DNA of 6,000 bases from assembly GCA_030641945.1 (NCBI GenBank), contig DAOWLL010000123.1:1-6000 (forward strand). The letters are read 5' to 3'. Below are positions 1-6,000 of the stretch, one piece after another; position 1 is the stretch's first letter; each line of letters begins with the position of its first letter. The translations under genes were made by a program, and so were the position numbers. Source of the stretch: Gammaproteobacteria bacterium. GTDB taxonomy: Bacteria; Pseudomonadota; Gammaproteobacteria; SZUA-229. The notes under the pieces are model-generated. The model was given only the letters and a program-made list of their open reading frames with translations, had not been told where the DNA came from and ran no database searches.

Positions 1-28
1 TGACTCGGGCCATCTGCATCAGTAAAAT
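1..28 (+). promoter_or_regulatory. Probable sigma70 promoter of the rpmH operon
   Basis: TGACT at 1-5 would complete a TTGACT -35 hexamer if the base just left of the window is T. It is followed by exactly 17 nt and then TAAAAT at 23-28, a good -10 match. Transcription would start around base 35, giving a leader of about 30 nt before rpmH. A strong promoter directly upstream of rpmH is normal for gammaproteobacteria. The first -35 base lies outside the window and is unseen. Confidence 0.6.
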
Positions 29-66
29 GCGCGGTTCGCTGAATTCATAGATACAGGTTCAAGGCA

Positions 67-201
67 ATGAAAAGAACATTTCAACCAAGCCGGATCAAAC
101 GCGCTAGAACACATGGTTTTCGTGCGCGCAGTCGTACACTGGGTGGTCGTAAGGTATTGAAGGCGCGCCGCGCAAAAGGCCGCCATCGTCTGGCGCTCTA
201 A
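67..201 (+). CDS. rpmH: 50S ribosomal protein L34 (bL34)
   Basis: This 44-residue, very basic protein is a structural component of the large ribosomal subunit, where it binds 23S rRNA. It opens MKRTFQPS, continues THGFRAR at 15-21, and ends in the Arg/Lys-rich RRAKGRHRL segment, all family hallmarks. The length is normal (44-46 residues). The start is the only ATG in place. An AGG at 55-57 lies 9 nt upstream and an AAGG at 61-64 sits too close to be the main ribosome site. It is first in the rpmH-rnpA-yidD-yidC-mnmE block and its stop is 15 nt before rnpA. The gene is too short for a usual length cutoff, but the identification is secure. Confidence 0.97.
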   Translation: MKRTFQPSRIKRARTHGFRARSRTLGGRKVLKARRAKGRHRLAL

Positions 202-216
202 AGAGGCCGTAGAATA

Positions 217-576
217 ATGCGCAGGGCGCGCTTGCAAAAGCGTGCCAGGCTGTTAAAGGCCGCTGAGTTTAACCGGGTTTTTGACAAGGCATTGCGCTCG
301 AGTGATCAATACTTCACAGTACTTGTCAGGCCGAATGAAATTGAATTTCCGCGTTTAGGTCTGGCAATTTCAAAAAAAAGGGCAAAACTCGCGGTTACGC
401 GCAACCGGCTCAAAAGAATCATCCGGGAAAGTTTCAGGCAAAAACAGCACGAGTTATGCTGTGCGGATTACATCGTTCTGGCCGGACAAAAAAGCAGCAG
501 CACGAATAACAGCCGCTTGATTCAATCACTGGAACACCACTGGCAGAAACTGAATAAATTATGCGCCAAATCCTGA
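217..576 (+). CDS. rnpA: Ribonuclease P protein component
   Basis: This is the protein subunit of RNase P. It works with the catalytic RNA to remove the 5' leader of precursor tRNAs and helps bind the leader and metal ions. The 119-residue length matches the family. The N-terminal segment [12 protein letters not shown] (residues 12-23) and the RNR motif [14 protein letters not shown] (61-74, RNR at 62-64) are the family signatures, with [10 protein letters not shown] (45-54) forming the usual central strand. AAGAGG at 201-206, overlapping the rpmH stop, lies 10 nt before the ATG. A TTG at 232 with AGGG at 223-226 is a possible alternative start that would remove five residues upstream of the conserved core. 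The 3' end overlaps yidD by 16 nt. Confidence 0.96.
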   Translation: MRRARLQKRARLLKAAEFNRVFDKALRSSDQYFTVLVRPNEIEFPRLGLAISKKRAKLAVTRNRLKRIIRESFRQKQHELCCADYIVLAGQKSSSTNNSRLIQSLEHHWQKLNKLCAKS

Positions 577-806
577 TAGCACTGATAAAACTGTATCGTT
601 ATACGATCAGCCCTTATCTGGCACCAAGCTGTCGCTACACACCAACCTGCTCCAGCTACGCGATTGAAGCTGTTGAGCGCTTCGGTATTTTTCGCGGCAG
701 CTGGATGGCTATGCGTCGCGTAAGCCGTTGTCACCCATGGCATTCTGCCGGCTATGATCCCGTACCTGACAATAACAACCTGACCATGACACGAAAGGAT
801 CACTGA
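561..806 (+). CDS. yidD: Membrane protein insertion efficiency factor YidD
   Basis: YidD is a small inner-membrane-associated protein that assists YidC-dependent insertion. The 81 residues begin with an amphipathic segment ([17 protein letters not shown], 4-20) followed by the family signature [16 protein letters not shown] (22-37) and [14 protein letters not shown] (56-69). The three conserved cysteines are C24, C30 and C57. One small deviation is Ala63 where GG-x-DPVP proteins usually have Gly. The start lies inside the 3' end of rnpA, with no clear ribosome site, so translation is probably coupled to rnpA. The stop shares one base with the yidC start (TGATG at 804-808). Length and context are normal. 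Confidence 0.95.
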   Translation: MRQILIALIKLYRYTISPYLAPSCRYTPTCSSYAIEAVERFGIFRGSWMAMRRVSRCHPWHSAGYDPVPDNNNLTMTRKDH

Positions 807-2488
807 TGGAAAACCAGCGCCTGTTGTTGTATTTCACCCTGTTTTTCATCATCTACCTGCTGTGGGCAGAGTGGCAGATGGATTACGGACAAAAACCAGA
901 ACCGGTTGTTACCGAGACTACAACTGCGGCGCCACAGCAGATAACTGAAGTACCGGAAGCGGTCGTCATGCCTGACGAGGCTGCCATAGTCGAAAGCAGG
1001 AAGCATGAACTGTCAGACGGCCAGCGTATCAACATTATTACCGATTTACTGGATGTTGAGATAGATACCAGGGGCGGCGATATCAGAAAAGCTGTTTTAC
1101 GCAACTATTCTAAAACAGCAGAAAACCCTGAAGAAAAGCTGGTGCTGATGTCTGATACGGACATCAATTTTTTCATTGCACAATCGGGGCTTGTTTCAGT
1201 CAAGGCAGGCAGCGCACCGACACACAATAGTGTTTACTCTGTAGATAAAACCACTTACCGACTCGCCGAAGGTGAAGACGAGATCAAAGTGCCGCTTTAC
1301 TGGACGGGTGAAAATGGCGTTCGTGTAAACAAGGTATATACGTTCCGCCGCAACAACTATGTTATAGATCTTGAGCATGTTGTTGAAGCCGGCAATATTG
1401 ACTGGAGCGGCAGCCAATATATGCAGCTGGTACGTACGCCGCCTGCAGAAGATGATAGCAATGCTTTTATACGTACTTATACCGGCGGCGTAGTTTTCAA
1501 TGATGAAATCAAATATGAAAAAGTTGATTTTGATGACATTGCTGAACAGAATTTAAAGGCAACAATAGGTGATGGCTGCCTTAATATCAGCAGCAGTCAA
1601 AAAGGCTGCGAGTTAACAGGTGGCTGGCTTGCTATGATGCAGCATTATTTTCTTGCTGCGTGGATACCCGAATCGGGTGTTGATAATCTTTTTTACAGCA
1701 AGAACCCTTCCAGTACCTATAAATATATCCTGGGTGCACGTTCTCCAGCCCTCAAAATATCTGCTGAAGATACAGGCAGTTTTAATACCAGGCTGGTAAT
1801 TGGACCCAAACTGCAAAATCAACTGAAAACGATTGCACCCGGCCTCGAGCTAACGGTTGATTACGGCGTACTCACAATAATTGCAAAACCCCTGTTCTGG
1901 CTGCTCAATATATTCCATAGCTGGTTTGGTAACTGGGGCTGGGCAATTATATTTCTGACGATTTCTGTAAAAGCGGTCTTCTATAAATTGTCTGAAATGA
2001 GTTATCGCTCGATGGCGAAAATGCGCAAGGTTGCGCCACGCATCAAGCAAATGAAAGAACGTTTTGGTGATGATCGTCAGGCTATGAGCAAAGCCATGAT
2101 GGACATGTACAAGCGTGAAAAGATCAATCCTATGGGTGGATGTTTTCCCATCCTTGTGCAAATGCCGGTATTCATTTCATTGTACTGGGTGTTGCTGGAA
2201 AGTGTTGAAATGCGTCATGCACCTTTCATATTATGGATTGATAACCTGTCTGCAAAAGACCCTTATTTTATCTTGCCGGTCATTATGGGTGTTTCAATGT
2301 GGATGCAACAGAAGCTTAATCCTGCACCTGTTGATCCCGTACAGCAGAAGATCTTTCAGTACATGCCTTTCGTGTTTACGATCATGTTTGCGTTCTTCCC
2401 TTCCGGCCTTGTCCTCTACTGGGTAGTTAACAACATTCTTTCGATTGCACAGCAGTATGTGATTACACGACGCATCGAAAGAGAATAA
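806..2488 (+). CDS. yidC: Membrane protein insertase YidC (Oxa1 family)
   Basis: YidC inserts and folds inner-membrane proteins, alone or with SecYEG. The 560 residues show the Gram-negative layout: TM1 at about 5-21, a large periplasmic P1 domain (about 60-345), then the conserved Oxa1 core. In the core are the amphipathic/TM2 region (354-395), the cytoplasmic helical loop with SMAKMRK and MKERFGDD, TM3 beginning GGCFPILVQMP (C446), TM4 (487-502) and TM5-6 (519-552, with FPSGLVLYW). Lys389 occupies the place of the hydrophilic-groove Arg366 of E. coli, so the positive charge is kept. C258 and C268 are an unusual close pair in P1. AAAGGA at 794-799 gives a good ribosome site 6 nt before the ATG. 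The C-terminal tail is short (RRIERE). Confidence 0.98.
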   Translation: MENQRLLLYFTLFFIIYLLWAEWQMDYGQKPEPVVTETTTAAPQQITEVPEAVVMPDEAAIVESRKHELSDGQRINIITDLLDVEIDTRGGDIRKAVLRNYSKTAENPEEKLVLMSDTDINFFIAQSGLVSVKAGSAPTHNSVYSVDKTTYRLAEGEDEIKVPLYWTGENGVRVNKVYTFRRNNYVIDLEHVVEAGNIDWSGSQYMQLVRTPPAEDDSNAFIRTYTGGVVFNDEIKYEKVDFDDIAEQNLKATIGDGCLNISSSQKGCELTGGWLAMMQHYFLAAWIPESGVDNLFYSKNPSSTYKYILGARSPALKISAEDTGSFNTRLVIGPKLQNQLKTIAPGLELTVDYGVLTIIAKPLFWLLNIFHSWFGNWGWAIIFLTISVKAVFYKLSEMSYRSMAKMRKVAPRIKQMKERFGDDRQAMSKAMMDMYKREKINPMGGCFPILVQMPVFISLYWVLLESVEMRHAPFILWIDNLSAKDPYFILPVIMGVSMWMQQKLNPAPVDPVQQKIFQYMPFVFTIMFAFFPSGLVLYWVVNNILSIAQQYVITRRIERE

Positions 2489-2509
2489 AAAAACCTTTCA
2501 AGTCTATTG

Positions 2510-3844
2510 ATGGATACGATTGCGGCAATTGCAACGCCACCTGGCCAGGGAGGTGTTGGTATTGTTCGTGTATCCGGATCACAGGTTAAAAGTATTGCAC
2601 AAGCCATTATTGGTCATTGCCCACAACCGCGTGTAGCTGAGTACCTGCCATTTAATGATGCTACAGGCAGTGTTATCGACAAGGGCATTGCGCTGTATTT
2701 CAAGCAGCCAAACTCTTTTACCGGAGAAGATGTGCTGGAGTTGCACGGCCATGGCGGCCAGGTCGTTCTTGATCTGTTGCTGCAACAAACAATAAAGCAT
2801 GGTGCACGAGTTGCACGCGCAGGTGAATTTTCGGAACGCGCATTTATCAATGAGAAGATAGATCTCACACAGGCGGAGGCCATTGCAGATCTTATTGCAG
2901 CTGAAAGCGAAGATGCTGCGCGTGCTGCGATACGTTCACTTCAAGGAGAGTTCTCATCTAATATACACACACTGGTTGAGCAGCTTATTCAATTACGCAT
3001 GTATGTTGAAGCCGCACTTGATTTTCCTGAAGAAGAAATAGATTTTCTTGCTGACAAAAAAATAGCCGATAAATTAAGCGCGATCAGCGCACAGGTTAAT
3101 ATAATATTTGAATCAGCTAAACAGGGCTGTTTGTTAAAAGAAGGTATGTCGGTTGTTATTGCAGGCAAGCCAAACGCGGGTAAATCAAGTTTGCTTAATC
3201 AGCTGGCAGAGAGCGAAACCGCCATCGTTACAGACATACCTGGAACAACACGCGATGTGCTGCGCGAGCATATACAAATAGATGGTTTACCGTTGCACAT
3301 TATTGATACCGCCGGGTTGCGAGAATCAAAAGACCTTATCGAACAGGAAGGTGTGAAGCGGGCATGGAAAGAAATAGAAAAGTGTGATCGATTGCTTTAT
3401 GTAATCGATTCACAAACAAAAGAAGATATGCCAGAAGATATCTACAGGCAGATACCTGACGAAACCGGCCTCAGTGTTGTTTATAACAAAACAGATTTAA
3501 GCGGCGAACAAAACCAGATTATTGAAAAAGATAATTACACGGAGATATACCTGTCAGCAAAAAACGGTGAAGGTATTGATTTGCTAAGACTGCACTTAAA
3601 ACAATGTATGGGATATGAAAGACATACCGAAGGTCAGTTCATAGCAAGGCGCAGACATATCACTGCAATAAATAATGCATCGAATCATCTAAATACAGCG
3701 ATAAACTGTTTACACAATAATGCAGGTGAATTGCTGGCGGAAGAACTCAAGCTTGCGCAGCAAGAGTTGTCGAGCATTACCGGTGAATTTACCAGTGATG
3801 ATTTGCTCGGAAGAATTTTCGCAGATTTTTGTATTGGAAAGTAA
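2510..3844 (+). CDS. mnmE: tRNA uridine-5-carboxymethylaminomethyl(34) synthesis GTPase MnmE
   Basis: MnmE (TrmE) works with MnmG to place a (carboxymethyl)aminomethyl group on wobble U34 of certain tRNAs, using a tetrahydrofolate one-carbon unit. The N-terminal folate-binding domain starts [19 protein letters not shown] and contains [15 protein letters not shown] (69-83). The inserted G domain has G1 GKPNAGKSS (219-227), the TDIPGTTRD loop (241-249), G3 DTAGL (266-270), G4 NKTD (326-329) and G5 SAK (349-351). The protein ends FCIGK with the catalytic Cys441. I chose ATG 2510 (444 residues); the adjacent in-frame TTG 2507 would add one residue. The upstream frame is closed by the yidC stop, and no good ribosome site is visible. 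mnmG does not follow. Confidence 0.98.
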   Translation: MDTIAAIATPPGQGGVGIVRVSGSQVKSIAQAIIGHCPQPRVAEYLPFNDATGSVIDKGIALYFKQPNSFTGEDVLELHGHGGQVVLDLLLQQTIKHGARVARAGEFSERAFINEKIDLTQAEAIADLIAAESEDAARAAIRSLQGEFSSNIHTLVEQLIQLRMYVEAALDFPEEEIDFLADKKIADKLSAISAQVNIIFESAKQGCLLKEGMSVVIAGKPNAGKSSLLNQLAESETAIVTDIPGTTRDVLREHIQIDGLPLHIIDTAGLRESKDLIEQEGVKRAWKEIEKCDRLLYVIDSQTKEDMPEDIYRQIPDETGLSVVYNKTDLSGEQNQIIEKDNYTEIYLSAKNGEGIDLLRLHLKQCMGYERHTEGQFIARRRHITAINNASNHLNTAINCLHNNAGELLAEELKLAQQELSSITGEFTSDDLLGRIFADFCIGK

Positions 3845-3878
3845 CTACAGAATTATTCACCACAGAGGATAAAAAAGT

Positions 3879-3902
3879 TAACAGTGAACAACTAACAGTG
3901 AA
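3879..3902. repeat. Spaced direct repeat, TAACAGTGAA twice
   Basis: TAACAGTGAA occurs at 3879-3888 and again at 3893-3902, a 14-nt period with 4 nt between copies. CAACTA at 3889-3894 and TAGTTG at 3903-3908 can additionally form a 6-bp stem around the second copy. The repeat lies just downstream of mnmE and just left of the REP-like pair. I see no binding-site family that it clearly matches. Confidence 0.7.
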
Positions 3903-3910
3903 TAGTTGGC

Positions 3911-3990
3911 AGGGTGGGCTCTGCCCACCAGAAAGTCCCGGTTATTTTCTGGGTTTCTATGATTGCCAAGGTGGGCAGAGCCCACCCTAC
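3911..3990. repeat. Inverted pair of GTAG-type REP-like hairpins (REPIN/BIME-like)
   Basis: The 19-mer AGGGTGGGCTCTGCCCACC at 3911-3929 recurs as its exact reverse complement at 3970-3988. Each copy is itself a hairpin with a 7-bp stem GGTGGGC/GCCCACC and a 3-nt loop (stems at 3913-3919/3923-3929 and 3970-3976/3980-3986). Read on the minus strand, the right copy is preceded by GTAG (overlapping the 19-mer), the signature tetranucleotide of GTAG/GTRG REP elements; the left copy has GCAG instead. The 40-nt spacer has no gene. The position between convergent 3' ends is typical of REPs, which are normally mobilised in trans by RAYT-type transposases. The class assignment is inferred from structure. 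Confidence 0.8.
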
Positions 3991-4075
3991 ACACTACCAA
4001 CAAAATAATTAAAAACTCTGTAGCAGTTCATAGTCGAGCGCTGCCCTTCAGGATAAAAACAGGCCGGGACATTTA

Positions 4076-4831
4076 TCAGGCTTTCAATAGCAGTGCAGTA
4101 CCGCTCCCCAACAGTAATACACTAATCAACCTGACAAACGTATCCCGGCCAAGAGCAGTGTGTATTTTGCCGCCGAAAAATAAGCCCAACCCGGCGACTG
4201 GCACTGCTAAAGCCAGATAGCTGAGCATTTCCACCGTGTAGAAACCTTTCACTGCATAGCCGGCCAGGCGCATTGCACCATCAATCAAAAATATGGCGGC
4301 AAAGGTAGCGCGGAAAGAGTTTTTATCAAGATGACGAAGATTGAGATAAATGACGTAAAAAGGACCGCCGGTACCAAACAATGTACCAACAAAGCCACCA
4401 AAGAAACCTGATGGTACGGAGATTACCTGGCTTGCCTGACCAAGTTTCATCGGCAGTAACTGGTAAACTGCGAATATAATGATGAATCCACCCAGCGCCA
4501 GTGAAAGCATTTCCGGTTTTACCGAATCCATTATATAAAGTGAAACCGCTACCCCGATCAGCGAAAATGGCAGCAGCGGCCAGATTTCTTTCCATTGTAT
4601 GGATTCACGATTATTCATACCCTGGCTTGCTGAACCGACATAATCGAGAAACACAACCAATGGTACAACGATCGTTAATGGTAAGGTCAAAGCCAGTAGC
4701 GGGACAGCGATCAATGCGGATCCAAATCCGGCAATCCCACGTACAAGATAAGCGAAAAATAATACTGAAGCAGGAAACAACAACGATGGTACTGTCGTTG
4801 CCAGTCCCCCAAGACTGGTAATTTCAAACAT
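4076..4831 (-). CDS. Sulfite exporter TauE/SafE family permease
   Basis: This is a hydrophobic 251-residue inner-membrane protein with about eight predicted membrane segments (roughly 16-30, 35-63, 82-101, 106-125, 139-162, 172-191, 200-220, 231-249). It has the two-half pattern of the TauE/SafE (DUF81) family: RGIAGFGSALIAVPLLAL at 31-48, echoed by GFFGGFVGTLFGTGGPFYV at 142-160. Family members export or import small organic or sulfur anions such as sulfite, sulfoacetate or other carboxylates, so the substrate cannot be set here. The length is normal. The ATG has only a weak GGG at -9 to -11. It converges on mnmE and diverges from the FAH-family gene. Confidence 0.9.
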   Translation of the reverse strand: MFEITSLGGLATTVPSLLFPASVLFFAYLVRGIAGFGSALIAVPLLALTLPLTIVVPLVVFLDYVGSASQGMNNRESIQWKEIWPLLPFSLIGVAVSLYIMDSVKPEMLSLALGGFIIIFAVYQLLPMKLGQASQVISVPSGFFGGFVGTLFGTGGPFYVIYLNLRHLDKNSFRATFAAIFLIDGAMRLAGYAVKGFYTVEMLSYLALAVPVAGLGLFFGGKIHTALGRDTFVRLISVLLLGSGTALLLKA

Positions 4832-4957
4832 TTGTGTAGCCCGTTTTTTTTGTTATGATTTCAGGCAGCTTGTTTGAAGCGGATTTTTTTATTGCTTCGG
4901 AAGTGGTTGCTACCCAGACTTATACGTTAATGATATAAAAAATTAGATCAATAGCTT
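4832..4957. promoter_or_regulatory. Divergent intergenic region, probable promoters for the permease and FAH-family genes
   Basis: Two genes start outward from this 126-nt region, so it should hold both promoters. For the + gene, TATAAA at 4934-4939 is a plausible -10, but no -35 sits at proper spacing (TTGCTA at 4907-4912 is 21 nt away). For the minus gene, TTCAAA (4873-4878) and CATAAC (4852-4857), read on the minus strand, are a poor pair with a 15-nt spacer. GAAGC 4876-4880 and GCTTC 4894-4898 form a weak inverted repeat. Nothing here is strong enough to name a regulator. Neither gene has a good ribosome site. Confidence 0.4.
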
Positions 4958-5728
4958 ATGGCACTATGGTTACAATTTGGTTACAAAAAAAACACGATGT
5001 TGGGTGTGCTCGATGGGGACACGATAGATATTTATAGCGGTGATATCTTTAATGATCCTCAACCTTCAGGCGAGACTTGCCAGTTAGAAGACGTAGATAT
5101 ACTCATGCCCTGCAAGCCGGGAAAAATGCTCGCATTGTGGAATAACTTTTATTCACGTGCAGAACATGAAGGATGGGACATACCACCCGAGCCGCTCTAC
5201 TTCGTTAAAACACCCAATTCGTTCAATGCACACTTGCAGCCGATTATTCGACCGCTTTCCTATGACGGTCCGGTTGTCTTTGAAGGTGAGTTGGGTATCG
5301 TTATTGGTAAAACCTGTTCACATGTTTCTGAAATCGATGCCGCTGATCATATATTTGGTTATACCTGTATCAACGATGTTACCGCTAAAGAAATTTTGAG
5401 GCGTGATCCATCTTTCCCGCAATGGACGCGTGCAAAGGGATTCGACAGCTTTGGCGTTTTCGGGCCTTACATAGCAACCGGCCTTGAAGTGGATACGCTT
5501 GTAGTTCAATCTCGCTTGGACGGTGAGTTGTTGCAGGATTATCCGGTGACAGACATGGTGTTCAGGCCACACAAACTGGTCAGTATGATCTCTCAGGACA
5601 TTACGCTCGAACCTGGTGATGTGATTGCCTGCGGCACCGGTTTGGATGCTGCCTATATGGGGGATGGCCAGATTATCGAAATCAGTATTGAAGGCATTGG
5701 TGTTCTCAGTAATACCATGACCTCATAA
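4958..5728 (+). CDS. Fumarylacetoacetate hydrolase (FAH) family protein
   Basis: This 256-residue enzyme is of the FAH superfamily, whose members are metal-dependent hydrolases, hydratases, isomerases or decarboxylases acting on 2-oxo acids in aromatic or central catabolism. The core FEGELGIVIGK supplies metal ligands E109 and E111. YTCINDVTAKE gives the third acidic ligand, D140, and TRAKGFDSFGVFGP gives the usual active-site Lys160. The N-terminal 70 residues form the small variable domain. Near the end, GDVIACGTGLDAAYM (220-234) replaces the common GDVI-TGTP-GVG loop, so the substrate may differ from the well-studied acylpyruvases and HpcE enzymes. The ATG at 4958 has no clear ribosome site, and no other start fits better. 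The exact reaction is not assignable; the family call is firm. Confidence 0.9.
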   Translation: MALWLQFGYKKNTMLGVLDGDTIDIYSGDIFNDPQPSGETCQLEDVDILMPCKPGKMLALWNNFYSRAEHEGWDIPPEPLYFVKTPNSFNAHLQPIIRPLSYDGPVVFEGELGIVIGKTCSHVSEIDAADHIFGYTCINDVTAKEILRRDPSFPQWTRAKGFDSFGVFGPYIATGLEVDTLVVQSRLDGELLQDYPVTDMVFRPHKLVSMISQDITLEPGDVIACGTGLDAAYMGDGQIIEISIEGIGVLSNTMTS

Positions 5729-5737
5729 AGCATACCT

Positions 5738-5751
5738 GTCAGCGGTCAGCG
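5738..5751. repeat. Tandem GTCAGCG duplication
   Basis: GTCAGCG occurs twice head to tail at 5738-5744 and 5745-5751, 10 nt after the stop of the FAH-family gene and just before the structured region. It is short and could be chance, or a small duplication near an insertion boundary. Confidence 0.5.
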
Positions 5752-5770
5752 TTAAGGCTGCTAGCCCGCA

Positions 5771-6000
5771 TTTCTCACCAGGATTTCGGATTCAGGTGCA
5801 TCTGTAGTGTTTCTGAGTGCACGTCTGGACTGAAAAGCATAGCAATAGCTATGGTTTGAGGGAAGATGCGCGCTCAGGAGCGCTACAGATGTGCATGGAG
5901 CGAAATAGTGTTCCGCCGAACAGACTGTATTTGATTGAAATCGAGCTTCGGGTTTTATCATCATGATGTTATCCGGATTTTTCAGCGGCCTGGTGAGAAA
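5771..6000. mobile_element. Possible MITE or insertion-sequence remnant with 12-bp terminal inverted repeats
   Basis: TTTCTCACCAGG at 5771-5782 is matched by its perfect reverse complement CCTGGTGAGAAA at 5989-6000, the last bases of the window. The repeat may continue outward, because the left arm is preceded by CTAGCCCGCA (5761-5770) and the matching outer right arm is unseen. The interior carries no convincing gene but a large internal hairpin (5799-5891), a small one (TGTTC/GAACA, 5909-5922) and the 10-bp palindrome CATCATGATG (5959-5968). A compact, non-coding, hairpin-rich segment with terminal inverted repeats fits a miniature transposable element. No transposase and no target duplication can be seen, so this is a hypothesis. 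Confidence 0.45.
5799..5891. repeat. Long imperfect hairpin, REP-like inverted pair
   Basis: Bases 5799-5825 pair with 5865-5891: 21 of 27 positions are perfectly complementary, starting with CATCTGTAG/CTACAGATG. All six differences are transitions, and five of them leave G-U pairs in + strand RNA, so 26 of 27 could pair. A second stem CATAGC/GCTATG (5838-5843/5848-5853) with an AATA loop caps the structure across an inner bulge of 11-12 nt per side. Both arms begin with GTAG (5804-5807 on +, 5883-5886 on -). The right arm alone forms GCGCTC-CT-GAGCGC on the minus strand. This resembles two inverted GTAG REPs of a family different from that at 3911-3990. No T-tract follows, so it is not a standard terminator. 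Confidence 0.7.

Larger units (their letters stand above)
3845..4075. other. Non-coding gap between convergent mnmE and the TauE/SafE gene
   Basis: This stretch of 231 bases separates the 3' ends of two converging genes. It holds a spaced direct repeat (3879-3902), an inverted pair of REP-like hairpins (3911-3990), and then a plain AT-rich stretch to about 4020. No gene-like reading frame with family similarity or ribosome site was found on either strand. No classical stem plus T-tract terminator is visible. The REP-like hairpins are the only obvious candidates for ending or protecting the two transcripts. Confidence 0.7.

Noticed and set aside
1970..1975. YidC Lys389 in place of the E. coli groove Arg366
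   Set aside because: Lysine at this site keeps the positive charge and, as I recall, is common in Pseudomonas-type YidC, so it is not a defect.
3852..3860. DnaA-box-like TTATTCACC downstream of mnmE
   Set aside because: It is a single site with a mismatch at the last base. There are no further boxes or AT-rich unwinding element, so there is no support for an origin despite the rpmH neighbourhood.
3963..4220. + strand open frame of 85 codons
   Set aside because: It starts inside the REP-like pair and most of it is the antisense of the permease 3' end. There is no family resemblance.
4781..4800. 20-nt near-palindrome CAACGATGGTACTGTCGTTG
   Set aside because: It lies inside the start of the permease coding region (codons 11-17), has four mismatched positions, and is explained by ordinary coding sequence. 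There is no second copy in the promoter region.
5756..5766. GGCT-GCT-AGCC stem after the FAH-family gene as a terminator
   Set aside because: The stem is only 4 bp and no T-tract follows.
5761..5964. Minus-strand open frame of 67 codons in the region after the FAH-family gene
   Set aside because: It runs through the long hairpin and into the left inverted-repeat arm, has no ribosome site, and its translation looks like no protein family. It is best read as a chance frame in repeat DNA.
5963..6000. Possible start of a further + strand gene (ATG ATG at 5963-5968, MMLSGFFSGLVR)
   Set aside because: Only 12 codons are visible, there is no good ribosome site, and it crosses the right inverted-repeat arm. 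If that arm continues as predicted, an in-frame TAG follows soon after the window.

Overview
The first 3.85 kb is the conserved chromosomal block rpmH-rnpA-yidD-yidC-mnmE, all on the + strand and tightly packed. This order, together with protein sequences very close to the Escherichia coli and Pseudomonas type (RpmH opening MKRTFQPS, YidC with a large periplasmic domain, MnmE ending [11 protein letters not shown]), points to a gammaproteobacterium of moderate base composition. The species cannot be named from this window.

Layout. 1-66: rpmH promoter and leader. 67-201 rpmH (ribosomal protein bL34), 217-576 rnpA (RNase P protein), 561-806 yidD (membrane insertion factor), 806-2488 yidC (membrane insertase), 2510-3844 mnmE (tRNA-modifying GTPase). 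rnpA and yidD overlap by 16 nt, yidD and yidC by 1 nt, and mnmE follows yidC after 21 nt. 3845-4075: a non-coding gap between convergent genes, with a short direct repeat and an inverted pair of GTAG-type REP-like hairpins. 4076-4831 (minus): an 8-segment TauE/SafE-family permease. 4832-4957: divergent intergenic region. 4958-5728 (+): a fumarylacetoacetate hydrolase (FAH) family enzyme. 5729-6000: no convincing gene, but unusually structured DNA: a 93-nt imperfect hairpin and a perfect 12-bp inverted repeat whose right arm ends exactly at the window edge.

Functionally the first five genes serve translation and membrane protein biogenesis: a ribosomal protein, tRNA 5' processing, insertion of inner-membrane proteins, and wobble-uridine modification. 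The usual mnmE partner mnmG does not follow here. Instead the locus switches to two accessory metabolic genes, transcribed divergently from each other, whose substrates cannot be assigned from sequence.

I see no clear candidate for a new multi-gene system. The most interesting material is non-coding: two different REP-like inverted pairs, and a probable miniature element or insertion-sequence end at the right edge, for which a specific continuation beyond base 6000 is predicted.
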